Positions 23,560-35,278 of a DNA stretch of 64,000 bases are shown here, one piece after another. How positions within the stretch are numbered: the first letter of the stretch is position 1; each line of letters starts with the position of its first letter. The translations under genes were made by a program, and so were the position numbers. The notes below the pieces were generated by a model, which did not search any database, had not been told where the DNA came from, and was given only the letters and a program-made list of their open reading frames with translations. The DNA comes from Brachionus manjavacas (taxonomy: Eukaryota; Rotifera; Eurotatoria; Ploima; Brachionidae), in the NCBI GenBank assembly GCA_019054805.1, contig JAHQIY010000001.1, positions 3,920,501 through 3,984,500 on the forward strand. The letters are read 5' to 3'.

Positions 23560-25995
23560 TTTTATTACTCTATATTATATATAAATTTTATAAAATAAAA
23601 TTTTTTGAAATAAAATTAAATTCATTGGTAATTTGGGGTTTTCTTCAATTAAATTGTCTTTAAATTTTTAGAAACTTTCTTAAGCCTCATCCGTTTAAAA
23701 AAGGGTCAAAAATGACCCAAGAAAAAATATTAAAGCTTTCTTATGCATTAAAAGCAAAATACATGCATCGGTCAAAATTGCACAATCCTGGTCTTATGCT
23801 TAATTTTTTTATCTTCGACTTAATTACAGTTTTTCTAAAACTAGAGAAAATTTGCTACAAAAGTGTCAATTCTAATAACATTTTTTTTTTAATTTGAATT
23901 GAAAAAAATTATCAAAGGTATGTGATTTTTTAAATTTGTATAAAATAAATTGAATTTTCAATGATTAACCCTGTAACTTTGACTCGGATATAACTTCTTT
24001 AAATTATCAAATAAAAATTCAACTTTTTACCTAATTCTGCTCTTTTTTATTTATCATATAGTCTCAAGGATGAAAATATTCAAAATATCACATTTTAGTC
24101 CATGTCAAAAAATTTTTAAAAAGCTTATTTAGTTTCCCTTATTTTTATATTGAGATTTGTTTAATTTTAGAAATAAAAATACTAAAAGTTCAATCTTAAA
24201 TTATTGAATTTGTTTACTGTTCATTGCTTTATCTAAAATTTTATTTTATTTTTTTAAGTTTTTTCAAAATTATGTCACTTGAAGTTTTTTTCCAAACTTT
24301 GAAAATCGTTTTTTTCTAGTTGAGTAAAAAAACCTTCAAAATTTTTGTTAAGGTTGAAAAAATTAAACCGTGAAATTTCAAATTTTCTTATTGTGTAGTT
24401 TATTAAATAAAAAAATTAATTTAACACAAATAAATTTCGAGATTAGAATATCGATTAATAAAAAAAGGAAATCATAATTTTGAACTTTAGAATAATTAAA
24501 TTAAATTAAAAAATGAAAAAAGTTCAAAATTTGTTTTTCATTATAAAATTGACCATATTTAAAGCAAACGGTTCCATCCGATTTCTTTGGTCATTTGAAC
24601 TAAACCTGTGTTGAAAACATTTTATTCTAACTTATATATTGATTTGATTAATTTTAAAGCTAAAAATCTTAAATAAAAAATATAAAGCGAAAATTTTTCA
24701 CTTTATATTTTTTATTAGTTTACTGAAACGATTTAGTTGCTTACTTGAATAAAAAGTTTTCAGTTAAAAAGCAAAATATTTTTATTAGGCTAATTAACTG
24801 GCATTAATCAGTAATAGAATATAATTATTGTAGTAGCAATTCTAATTGAATTTAATTATTAAAATTTCTGTCGTTTACCACACTTATTGAACAGAAAAAA
24901 ATAAGATCAAAATTTAATTTTTTAATTTTAATTTAGCAAAAATTAATTAGTAGAAAAAAAATTTAATTTATTTCGAAAACTGTCTGAAAAAATCTGGATT
25001 ATTATTTAGTATATTTTTATTATTTCTAAATAATCATTGATTTTGCTTAGAAATCAAATTTTTAGATCTCAAAAAGCTTAAATGTTTAAAAAATATTGTT
25101 ATATTATTTTCAATTTTTTTTAAAATTAATTGTCTTCTTTAGCTTTTGATACAAAATGTACGGTATTTCATCAAATATGAGCAATCGGAAATTAAACAAT
25201 CTTACTGTTCACTCTTTTTGACTAAAACATTTAAACAACAGCTATTAGAAACTATGATATTTTCTTTTCTCAAACAAAATATCTTTTATAGCTTTAATTA
25301 AATTTAATTGATTTAGTTTTAATTAATCAATTTAGAAATTCAAGATATTAAAAACAAAGTTAAATTCCAAAATCGATTTATTAAAACTAAATCAATTAAA
25401 TTTGTTAGAACTAATATAGAAATGTTATCATATTATAGTTTATAAATACGGTCGATTTTAATTTTTAATTATTCAAAATATTTACTTTTATTCGGTAAAT
25501 AAAATTCAAAATTCATCTAAACCAAAATACTCATTATTTTTTACAAAATTCTAAGCACTAAGACAAAAGAATTATAATGAAAATTTATGTTTACGTGGAT
25601 ATTGAAAATTTTTAATTTCGATTTAATTCTTTTTTAAATTTATTGTCCATTTTTTATGATTATTTGAAATCAAATAATTTTATGAAAACGAATTTTGTTT
25701 TAATTTGTTTTTAAAATGCTTTGAAAATTATAATAGCAAAAATTAAATTATTTTGATGCCAAAATAAGGCGTAAGGTGTGTTTTGTTTCTTGTTCTGCTT
25801 TTAACTATTAATCTCAAATACGAAAATAAATGTTAAATCGAAAAAAATAATTTTTCTTTACATTTGTTTTAAAATTGCATCTAGAGAAGCAATTCAAATT
25901 AAATTTTTAATACAGCTTAGCTATACACGCCTTAAACAATTCTCAATAATATTTTATCTAAAATTTAGAATAACAAAAAATAGCTTTTATTAAAA
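23560..25995. other. Intergenic AT-rich DNA upstream of BCAT
   Basis: About 2.4 kb of very AT-rich sequence. The 61-codon ORF at 23712-23897 shows no family and is probably chance. No repeats or RNA genes were recognised. Confidence 0.5.
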
Positions 25996-27480
25996 ATGAG
26001 TCTGGTACAGCAATTGATTAAATTAAATAATGTAAAATCGATGGTAAAACCGGCCTTTTTGAGCACTATGGCCCGCGACACCTTTAAAGTTTGATGACCA
26101 ACTTTACTTTGATTTGAGTAGTAAATTTTTTTCAGTTTGAAGAACTTGAACTGGAACTCCAAAAAACCAAACCAAACTTACCCGAAGACACCAGCAAAAT
26201 TCCATTCGGCAGCATGTTTACCAACCACATGTTTAGTGTTGAATGGGATTCGAAAGAGGGCTGGGGTCAGCCAAAAATCGGCCCGCTAAAACCCCTTCAG
26301 ATCCATCCAGCAGCCAAGTGTTTACATTATTCAGTTGAAATTTTCGAAGGAATGAAAGCCTATAAAGGTGTTGATGAAAAAATACGTATGTTTAGACCTG
26401 AGTTGAATCTAAACCGATTTTACAGAAGTGCAGTAAGAAGCACTCTACCAGTAAGATACAATTCTTCTCTTTATACTTTTGATTTAAAATAAATGAAAAT
26501 TCTAGACCTTTGACAAGGAAGAACTTTTAAAATGCATCAAACAATTAGTCTCACTGGAAAAGGACTGGATTCCAAAATCAACATCAGCATCGCTTTACAT
26601 TCGACCAACTTTTATTGGAACAGAAGTAAAAGATACATTTTTTTGTTTATTTAAAATTTATTTTGTTAATTTTAAGTCTACTCTTGGAGTTAGTACCTCG
26701 AACAAGGCTTTGCTTTTTGTCCTTACAAGCCCGACGGGACCCTATTTTCCCACTGGCTTTAAACCCGTCACTTTATACGCAAATCCAAAGTATGTACGTG
26801 CATTTCCCGGAGGTGTTGGAAATTACAAATGTGGCAGCAACTATGGGCCTACCATTTATGTTAATATTGAAGCCAACAAAAAAGGATGCCAGCAAGTGCT
26901 ATGGTTATTCGAAAAAGAAGAGTATTTAACTGAAGCTGGTACAATGAATATATTTTTAGTAGTCAAAGATCAAAATGGAGGTGATTTAAAAATTATTTTT
27001 TTTAATTTATTTATTTTTATTTTTTCTTCAAGAGGTTGAACTGATAACACCACCTTTGAACGGTACAATTCTAGAGGGTGTTACGCGTCAGAGTATTTTA
27101 GATCTTGGACGTCAAGATGTAAACTTTAAATTGATTTCTGAAATTGTATTTGTAATATTTTACATTAAAGGGGAAAATGAAAGTGTCTGAGAGAGAAATA
27201 AATATGAAAGAAACTCTTGATCTTTTAGAAAAAGGACAAGTATATTTTGAATAATCAAATTAAATTTTAAATCAGTTTCGTTTCGTTCAAGTTACTTGAA
27301 GCATTTGGTTCAGGAACTGCATGTGTTGTTTGTCCAATTGAAGCAATTTTGTACAAAGACAAAAAATATGCTATTCCCACAATGTCGAATGGTGCCCCTT
27401 TTATGAGCAAGTTTGCCGAAAAGCTGAATCAAATTCATTACGGTTTGGTTAATCATGATTGGGCCCCCATTGTTGATTAA
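25996..27480 (+). CDS. BCAT: Branched-chain-amino-acid aminotransferase
   Basis: A PLP-dependent class IV aminotransferase that moves the amino group of Leu, Ile and Val to 2-oxoglutarate. Seven exons (25996-26088, 26136-26450, 26506-26625, 26677-26980, 27033-27118, 27171-27239, 27292-27480) give 391 residues, the usual length. The first exon ([20 protein letters not shown]..) is basic and lacks acids until RDTFK, as in a mitochondrial presequence, so matrix location is likely. Family blocks: [56 protein letters not shown] (holding the PLP lysine), [10 protein letters not shown] and [20 protein letters not shown]. The C-terminal [12 protein letters not shown] keeps the CXXC redox pair known from mammalian BCATs. 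An AATAAA lies at 27500-27505. Intact. Confidence 0.97.
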
Positions 27481-27724
27481 ATTAACAATTTTGAATCTCA
27501 ATAAAAATTCGAATCTCCGTGATAGAACAACCCTCGAGTTTTATTTATATGGATATTTTAGTTAAATAAATATTTTGCCTAAATTATTTTTTAAATAAAT
27601 TTTTTAATTTCATTGAATTTTGTTAAATAAAAGAAAAATTAATAAACATTTGACAAAATTGAACTAAATTAAATTCAAAAATAGATATACTTTTTTTTAA
27701 AAATTGGCAAATGTTAACCTGGAA

Positions 27725-28150
27725 CTCGAGTCACGAAGCATAGACGTCTCCATTTTTACAATGCATGCGTAAATCCTATCCTAACACACAATATGGGTAC
27801 TTGGGCTCTCAGACAGACAAAAAGCAAAAAGCTAAACTTCATAGAACACAACTCAAGCGAGTAGTTGGCATCAATTATCCTAAAATATCAGCAAAGACGA
27901 CTTGTACAAAAAAACAGCCTCCAGACCGATCAGTCAAAACAGTCTCCACTTCGCATGGACAACAATATACCGGCAAAGAAGGTCAAGCTCTTCTATCTCA
28001 ATACCAACGCCAAGACCTTCTTCTCAGACCACATACAATCTTGCCAATGGTCATCAGCAATGAACTCAAATCATTAAAGAGAAAGCATCGAAGAAGCGAG
28101 ACAGGCAGAAAGTTACCATCGCATCTCTACCACTGTATAAATCTTCAATG
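27725..28150 (+). mobile_element. LINE C-terminal fragment, GC-rich
   Basis: A stretch richer in GC than its surroundings reads RLHFYNACVNPILTHNMGTW, then RQTDKKQKAKLHRTQLKRV, VGINYPKISAKDLYKKTAS and RPISQNS with one frame change near 27900. This is the 'LYNAxVxxxLxYGxExW ... L..F....LRxIxGI.WP..I.N..L......' C-terminal layout of LINE polyproteins. The 161-codon ORF at 27765-28250 only partly follows the true frame and is not a host gene. The fragment lies 245 bp behind the BCAT stop. The lineage is not clear and it is not the same as families X or Y. Confidence 0.7.
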
Positions 28151-28549
28151 CACCTATTATTCAAAATTCAAATTAAAAAAAATTTCTAAGTTACATTTCA
28201 AAATTAATGTCATGAAAGATCGATTAACACTTCATTTATTTAATATATAAAATAATTTTTACAAATTAAAAATGATGAAATTTTTGTAATTGTTTAAAAA
28301 AATTTAAAAAATTTAAAAAAAGCAAAACATTAAATATTTAAACTAAATTTTTTGATTTTTTTTTCAAAATCAAATTGATATTATTAAATATAGAAAGCTT
28401 AAACTTCAACATTGATCTCTTGATTCATCAGTCTTGTATAAAAATATTCAAAGGTTTTTTCACTATTACCATTTACTTTTTGCTCTAATTTATGTGTTTT
28501 TTCAATTTTTAAAAAAAATCAAAAATAACTTTTACAAATCCCAAAATTA

Positions 28550-29330
28550 ACGCTAAAGTGGCTGAAAGGGAGAATTAATATTCATTCCAAACAGCCAGGG
28601 GATTTTTCCCAAATTATTTTTTAAATAAATAAATTTTTCACTATTAGCCGTTTTTAACATCAGTTCAATCAAATTGTCGTTATTCCTTAAATTGTATTTT
28701 AAATTCCTTGAGTCATTTTTTAATTTCATTCTTAAAATTTCTGGCGAATTATGGGAAAAAAGCGTCTTACAGGCAAAAGTTAACATTCTATCAAGAATTC
28801 TTTGCTGAAAAGCAAATAAGCCATACTTTTCTAGAAAATTATTGATTTCATCAATGTTATTAATTTAAAATTTTAATTTAAATAATTTAAAAATTGAGAA
28901 ATATAACTCTCAGCAAGTTTAATTATCGGGTCTTTTTAAAAAAAGCTCAAAAGAGTTGGTCAATAATCAAAAAAAGGCAAAATAAATGTCTTAAAAAACT
29001 GAATTTTAACAGAAGTAGGCATATAGAAAAGTCCACTTTACTAAACAGTTTTTTGTTTACAACTAATGAGATACTACAGGCAAGCTTTGAAAAATTTAGA
29101 TTTTGATCAATCTTATAACTAAAGAGACTTATTTCATCCATTACTTGGATATCATTTCCAAAAATATTTACCTTGTCAGGAAAATTAGATCTTTTATTGT
29201 GTTAAATTTACCTAAGAGATAAGAGAAATCATTTATAAAAATGAGGAAAAAAAATGGACCTAATACTGAACCTTGTGGTGCACCTAACTTGACTGAAGTA
29301 GGTTTAGATATCGTAGCTATTATCTATCCA
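28550..29330 (-). mobile_element. Heavily decayed LINE reverse-transcriptase remnant
   Basis: Reverse-strand reading at about 29290-29225 gives KLGAPQGSVLGPFFFLIFIN, the RT motif before the catalytic aspartates. Downstream, 28553-28786 reads LTFACKTLFSHNSPEILRMK, NLKYNLRNNDNLIELMLKTA and NSEKFIYLKNNLGKIPWLFG, like the C-terminal end of a jockey-type element. The region between is interrupted by many stops, and the YADD position cannot be recognised. The weak forward ORFs in this interval are shadows. Confidence 0.65.
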
Positions 29331-29471
29331 CGATTTCAATTTCAATTTTCAATTTTTAAAGTGAATTTTAGACATGAAGAAAAAAATTTATTTTTGTATA
29401 AATCTCTAATGCACTCACTATCCAGAAATTCTTTATTTTTTTTAAATAAAAAAATTTCTAAATGATTAAAA
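29309..29471. repeat. Direct repeat unit 1 (partner 29821-29994)
   Basis: Starts TATCGTAGCTATTATCTA and ends TTTCTAAATGATTAAA. The same sequence recurs about 510 bases further on at 29821-29994, with small indels. Both lie in or beside LINE debris, so this is probably a segmental duplication of part of the old element. No coding content of its own. Confidence 0.75.
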
Positions 29472-29820
29472 ATTATTTGAATGAACTCAAATTTTAAATT
29501 TTGATTTTTTTATTGATTCAGGGATCAATGATAATGTTCCTACATTTTAGTTTTTAATATTTAATAAATGTAAGATGAATGGACATGAACAATTAAACTT
29601 ACCTAAAAAAAAAGTTACCCACTCAACCCAGATTTAATGATTTCAAATTTATAATGATTCTTTAAAGAGATTGGATTCAATTTCATTACAAAATCATTTT
29701 AGATTCATTAAATGAAAATATTTTTTGTTCAATTCTTTTAATTTACTGAAAGGTTTTAAAAAGGGTTTTGAACAAAATGATTGTGATTTATCTTTAGAGA
29801 TTTTTGAGGTTATCTGTTTA

Positions 29821-29994
29821 TATCGTAGCTATTATCTAACCACGATTTGAATTTCAATTTCAATTTTCAATTTTTAATTTGTATAGTGAATTTTAGACTT
29901 GATGAAAATTGTTCATTTTTGTATAAATCTTCAATGCACTCATTATCCAAAAATTTTTTAATTTTTATAAGAAAAAAATTTCTAAATGATTAAA
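29821..29994. repeat. Direct repeat unit 2 (partner 29309-29471)
   Basis: Second copy of the duplicated segment, beginning TATCGTAGCTATTATCTAAC. It carries a slightly longer AATTTC-rich tract than unit 1. Confidence 0.75.
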
Positions 29995-30135
29995 ATTTTT
30001 GAACATAAATTTTAGTACAACAAATAAAAAAATTAAAAGATTCTTGTAAAATAATTGAATGCAAACTCTGTCCATTATCTTGATCAATTATTCTTCTTTT
30101 TCTAAAAGTTAACTATTAGTTCCATGATTGCGACA

Positions 30136-30278
30136 AGGTGCAATATTCAAAGTTGAATCAATTATCAAGGTCTGCTAAACTGTGCAAATTTATCTGAAAT
30201 TAGTAATTCATTTTGCAGAAATTTTTCACATCATTAGCAGATTTTCATAGTTGATGCAACTTTGAATGTTGCACTATG
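30136..30278. repeat. Foldback element (about 43-bp imperfect inverted repeats)
   Basis: The left arm starts AGGTGCAATATTCAAAGTTG and ends TCTGCTAA at 30178. The right arm, from 30234, is TTAGCAGA...CAACTTTGAATGTTGCACTA. Reverse-complemented, the right arm matches the left over about 43 bases with roughly nine differences. The loop is about 55 bases. It is non-coding, and no clear target-site duplication was identified. A small MITE or foldback element is the likely nature. Confidence 0.7.
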
Positions 30279-31016
30279 TAGCATTGACGGAACTGATCTT
30301 AAACTCTTAGAAAAAACTTTATTCAATATTTTATCAAATCTTGTTTTCAGAAAATTTTTCAATAAAAAAAATGCATAACTTTTTTTCCATAAAGAGGCCA
30401 TATTTAGAAAATTTTACAAAAAAATTATATTGAGCTTTAAAATAATTAAATCGTAGCTTGGAGACACAAAATGATATAACAATTGCTGGTCTAATACTGA
30501 ACAAATGTTTTGGAAACAAAAACCATTGACCCTATTATTTTTTTTAAATAGATCTAAAAAATTTTTCAAATTTCAACATTTTGACTAGAATTAATATTAA
30601 TTTGATTGAAATACCACTGAAATGAATCTAAATATTTTTTTTCAAACCGGAACAATTTTGTAATTTAAATAATTTTAAATTTATATTTGACACGGTACCG
30701 ATTTGAATCAAATTTCTAAGTGCAAAGTCGAAACTAATTAGTCTGGATATCTTGAAACCGTTTTAGCCCAGTGATAGCATGCTCAGGCTGACCATCAATA
30801 TAACACAGTTTTGTATTAATTTTGCTTGCGAGCGAAATTAAATTATAAACAGAATTAAATTATCTAAAAAAAATTTTATTAGAAATTTGAACTTTTTATT
30901 TCAACACTCATTTTCCTAGAAAACAAACTTTTCTCGAATGCTTGATTGATCTTTAAATAAAATCGTGAGTTGTTTGCTTTTAGTTAGATGTAAACTCACA
31001 TAGCATAAGTGAACCA

Positions 31017-31676
31017 ATGGATTCGTTGTTTAAATTTGGCAAAAAGCTTCTAGAAGCTCTATCGAAATATGCTTGTTGTGTTTGTTCAAAACAAGATGAT
31101 GATGATGATGATGAAAGCAATGAAATAGCTGTTACGTCATTGCGATCTCCCCCAGATTTCTCAAAAATAAATAATGGCGTCTTAATGCGCTCCATTTCAT
31201 CGTTAGACAATTCACAAAATTTTAAGCAAAGTGAATCATCCATAAAAGAATATATTTCTGAAAAACTCGAAAAAGATTTGAGCATTCAAAACGAAATGGA
31301 TGGTTTAAAAAGCATGACTACAAAAGTTGGCAATGGTTTCAAGGGCCTCACAGATACGATCACCTCTAAAACCAGGAATATCAAAAAGACCACAAGTGAT
31401 TCACCATTTAAGAAAATAACAGAAAAACTGCATATCAAATCGAGAAAAAGTGGTGGCAAGTCTCCAGACGACCATAGCAAATTCGATAGAATTAAGCGCT
31501 ATTCTCATAAATTGGCGGACAAAGCTAGATGCAACAAAAGATCTAACCATGAAATCGATCCTGATAGTAGACCCTCGTTTGGAAAGAGGCGAAACAAAGT
31601 AAATAGTTCTGCTGGTGTAAGTGAATTTAATGCCTCTTATATTGACACAATAGAGAGTGAATCAGTACGATACTAA
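31017..31676 (+). CDS. Unrecognised Lys/Ser-rich 219-residue protein
   Basis: A single-exon reading frame of 219 codons, unusually long and balanced for this AT-rich DNA, so probably a real gene. I do not recognise the family. The N-terminus MDSLFKFGKKLLEALSKYAC continues to a CCVC cluster (amphipathic helix followed by clustered cysteines, a layout often seen at acylated membrane anchors; inference). A run of Asp follows, from six GAT codons. The middle (KSMTTKVGNGFKGLTDTITS) and the C-terminal half are Lys/Ser/Arg-rich and look disordered, with several basic patches (KKITEKLHIKSRKSGGK, KRYSHKLADKARCNKR). There is no signal peptide or long hydrophobic segment. It could equally be the single coding exon of a rapidly evolving cytoplasmic or nuclear protein. 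Confidence 0.65.
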   Translation: MDSLFKFGKKLLEALSKYACCVCSKQDDDDDDESNEIAVTSLRSPPDFSKINNGVLMRSISSLDNSQNFKQSESSIKEYISEKLEKDLSIQNEMDGLKSMTTKVGNGFKGLTDTITSKTRNIKKTTSDSPFKKITEKLHIKSRKSGGKSPDDHSKFDRIKRYSHKLADKARCNKRSNHEIDPDSRPSFGKRRNKVNSSAGVSEFNASYIDTIESESVRY

Positions 31677-32875
31677 AAATTTGTTTTTTTTATAATTAAA
31701 TTTATTATTTGACAAATATTCTTACTTTTTTCCTATTTAAAAAGAAAAAATTTGACCCAAAATTTTTTAAAAAATATTAATTTTTTTTTTAATCTTTTGT
31801 TTTAAAACTTGTAATAGTTTATAATGATCTAAATAAATAATTAATTTTAGTTTTGTTTTTTTCAATTAAAGATAATCCTTTAGTGAAAGAAATTTATTAA
31901 ATTTTTTTTTTGAAAATTTAAAAAAATCGAATGCGGCTTTTTCAAAAATTACCCACTTAAAAAAAAGAAACAATTTTTAGATTTCATTTAATTTGACTTT
32001 TAAAATGATATTTATTATATTTGGTTGAAATTATTTTAAAGAATTTTGTTCCGTTTATATTTAAGAAGACGAAAGGAAAATTTTTTTAAAATTTTCACTA
32101 TTTTTTTCCTGGCTAAAATAAAGGATTAATTTAAGTGAAAAGAATATAAATATTCAAACAAAATAATTTAGGGCGTCTAGTACTTTTTACGCAAATTATA
32201 AACGCAAATTAAATTTTAAATAATTTTGTATTTAACTACAAATAATTAAAAAAAAGGGGTGTTAAAGAAGGGGTGTTGGAACCAGATTTTCTTAAACTTA
32301 AAAATGTGCAAATATAAAAATTTAAAAAATAAAAATAAAATTTTGTTGACGTTTATTTAAAAAAGACTAATTTACTAATTTAGAAATTTAATGACAAAAT
32401 TCAATTACTTACTTATGAGCCTAATAAATTTATTTATATTCAAACTTTATTTTCAATTGTAAAAAAATTAATTAACCGCAATTAACTAACCAAAAAATAA
32501 CTTTTATTTCATTTTTATTAATTAATAGTGGATTTTAAATAAAAAAAAATTTACTGAAAAAGTTTAAGAGCGGTCGAAACAGATATTTTACAGCAATTAA
32601 ATTAAATGGATTAAATCCAAAATTATTGAGCAAAAGTTTCAAAAAAAAAATTACATTTTTAATTAAAAACAAGTAAAGTAAAAGTAAAAAATATTTAAAC
32701 AAAATCCAAAGGACAGTTTTAAATTATTTTGTTTTATTTATCCAAAAATTAGGGTATTGATATTTAACAGCCATCTAAGAATGATTAATTAGGTTTTATT
32801 TTTTTAAATTATGAAGTCCAATGATTAAAACTTTTCAACAAAAAATTTTGAATAAAATTTTTTCTAAAACATTTA
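31677..32875. other. Intergenic AT-rich DNA
   Basis: Poly(A)/poly(T)-rich spacer. I see no gene, RNA or repeat pair. Confidence 0.55.
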
Positions 32876-32883
32876 GGTTTCAA

Positions 32884-33209
32884 TAGTGTTGGTCATTAGG
32901 TTTCAATCGACTCCAACCGATTGATAAAACCAAAAATCGACTCATTTGGCACTCTAAAAAAGAAAAAAGATGTTTGTGGCGGATTTTTTAGAGATAAAAT
33001 TTCTTTTAAACAAAAATTGAGAAAATTTGGTCATTAGTTGTGTGCAATGTTGTTGGAAAAAATATTTTTTGCTTATTTAACTTTTAATTTAGAGATAAGT
33101 TATTTATTAATGATTAAATTATTTATTAGTTGACTAAAAAAATTTAATCTTTTTAAAGTTAGTCGATTATTGAATCGATTCTTGGTAATCGATAAATGAT
33201 TGAACACTA
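32884..33209. mobile_element. hAT-like MITE with 8-bp target-site duplication
   Basis: The 326-bp element begins TAGTGTTGGTCATTAGG and ends ..TGATTGAACACTA, so both ends read TAGTGTT inwards and share a TCATT block just inside. Subterminal ATCGA/TCGAT motifs are repeated in both ends. It is flanked by GGTTTCAA at 32876-32883 and again at 33210-33217, a perfect 8-bp duplication. An 8-bp duplication with CAGTG/TAGTG-type short termini is the signature of hAT elements. It has no coding capacity, so it would be mobilised only by a transposase from elsewhere. One caution: TTAGGTTTCAA also occurs inside the left end, at about 32897-32907. Confidence 0.82.
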
Positions 33210-33558
33210 GGTTTCAAGAAGTGCTATTTTTTAAATTTGAAAAATCTAAATAGAATTTTTAATTTTAATCTTTTCATCAAAAAAATCTTTTAAGTGATAC
33301 ATTTTGAAATTAAGTTTTTTTTTTGATACTCGTCAAAATATGTTTATTTTTAATTATATACTTATATTTAAAGTTGGCTAAATGATACCATTTACTTGTT
33401 TCAAAAAAATTTATTTTGTTGGTAAATAATTATAAAAAAATATTCAGCTTTGTTCTCTATCATTAATTAAAATTAAAAAATTTCGGAATAAAATTGATCA
33501 AATTTGATTGAAAAAAAATTATTTTACATCAAGGAAGACTGTTTTAACTGAGGTATGT

Positions 33559-34957
33559 CTAGTTTTCTAATGCCTCTTTGAAAATATCGATTAAACTTTG
33601 AATGCCGATCAAATAGCCATCTTCTAGGGTACCCTCTTCCCATCTGACATCATGTTTCAATTTAACTCCTTCTGGCAATTTTCTTGTCTTACCAAAATCA
33701 ATCATCCATATATTGGCCTTGTTCTGGTCATGCACAAATAACAACGATGATCCGATCATCTTTATTAATTTGAAAAAAATTACCATTTAAAATTTAGAAA
33801 AAAATTTTCAATTACTTCATGTGAACTGAAAAAATCAGATTGTTTTAAGTTTCTTTGCAAACAGCACAATCGGTTCAGATACATTTCCTTTTAAAAAAAA
33901 TTAAACCTTAAAATAAATAAACAAAAATGAATACCATTATCAATTTATTATTATCAGTATAGTTTTTTATATGATCAAAAACTTGACTTTTTTTATTCAT
34001 TGAATAAAATTCTTTTTCTTGCACCTGAGATTTCTAAAAAAACAAATTTTGAAAAAAAAAATTATTATAAATTTTTTCTTACCTTAACAGCTTCGATTCT
34101 AAATCCGAGAGTTGCCGAACAAGTACATCGCTCTCTCCAAGACATATAGCGTCTCTTATTAATAGCTTGGATCTGATGTTCTTCTTCAGTCAGCTCATCC
34201 GGGTCGATCTCAATCAATTTGATATAAAGATCGTTTCTAGGCCTAGTTTCTTTTTCATTTGACTCATCAACAATAAACGTTCGCACACCAATTTTAATGT
34301 CCATAATGCATGGATTTGAGAATCCATAAAGCAAATCTTGCATTTCAGTATAATCTTTAAAAAATAATTTAAATTAAAACTGATTAAAATTTTTTTATTC
34401 CCGTTTACAATTATTTTCAATATTTAAACTGGTCCTATCAATTTTAGGTACAAATTCAGACAATATATCATTTTGAAGCAATGCTAAACAATTTATTTCC
34501 AAATCGTCCATTATTTTGAGAATGTAGCCTTCCCGGTCGCCTGGTTTAAAGCGACCAGCATGACCGGCCAGTTGAATCCAGTTGTATTTTTTGCCATTGA
34601 ATTGCTTTTTAAATGCCACTTTGCAATTTATAACTTGGCAAAGTACGTCCCATTGCTAGAAAAAAAAATGTTTGAAAATGTTTTTTTATTTAAAATATGT
34701 TTTAGACATACTGTGACTTTATTCAAATTATGGTGATTTTCTTCACTTTTTGGTGAGCTTTCTTCGAAGCTAAAACTCTCTGATTTGCTTAAATTTTTGG
34801 ACGGAATCGAATTGAGACCGACCTCGCTTTTGGACAGTGAGCGATTGCGGGCAAAAAAAATCGACTCGAACTTGGCTGATTCACCAAGCACAAGTCCAGT
34901 GGCTTGACTGTCCAAATTTGGGTTCCGCTGATAATTTAGAAGAGTTTTCATATTCAA
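33559..34957 (-). CDS. ITPK: Inositol-1,4,5-trisphosphate 3-kinase
   Basis: It phosphorylates Ins(1,4,5)P3 to Ins(1,3,4,5)P4 and so helps end calcium release signals. Six exons on the minus strand (34957-34712, 34655-34409, 34354-34083, 34033-33935, 33887-33816, 33759-33559) join in frame to 378 residues. The N-terminal 80 or so residues are Ser-rich and unconserved. The kinase domain has [20 protein letters not shown], the substrate-binding [16 protein letters not shown] (PxxxDxKxG type), [20 protein letters not shown] (the TLGFRIE block separates ITP3K from IPMK and IP6K), [18 protein letters not shown] (metal-binding IDF) and [15 protein letters not shown] calmodulin-binding segment cannot be recognised with confidence. 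It lies head-to-head with the prenylcysteine-oxidase-like gene. Intact. Confidence 0.95.
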
Positions 34958-35278
34958 ATGTTTCCAGTTGACTAAATTGAGCTAAGTAGCATCTAAAATA
35001 CCATTTTTCCGATGACTAATCTAAAAATTTCCAAATTTCGATTCAGTCTTGGATTGCTAATGAAGATAATTAAGATGGCTTGTTTTTTTGGGTGAACCGC
35101 AATCAAAATTTTTTCAACTTAGCTAAACTTGCAAATATAAATTTAAATTTGATGAATTTTGTTTTTAAAAATGAGAAAAAATATAAATTTTTGCTTTCTT
35201 GCAATAAAAACAAAATAAAAAATTATGCTTTGAACAAATTTAATGAACATTAATGGAACTTTTATTTTTAGAGATAAA
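34958..35278. promoter_or_regulatory. Divergent (bidirectional) promoter candidate
   Basis: A 321-bp gap separates the start codons of the minus-strand inositol-trisphosphate 3-kinase and the plus-strand prenylcysteine-oxidase-like gene. Both 5' UTRs and promoters must fit inside unless hidden 5' exons exist. No TATA or known element pair can be assigned. The gap is slightly less AT-rich near 35030-35100. Evidence is positional only. Confidence 0.35.

Noticed and set aside
27765-28250. 161-codon ORF behind BCAT as a host gene
   Set aside because: Another frame of the same strand reads as a LINE C-terminus; the ORF is only open by chance across a frameshift.
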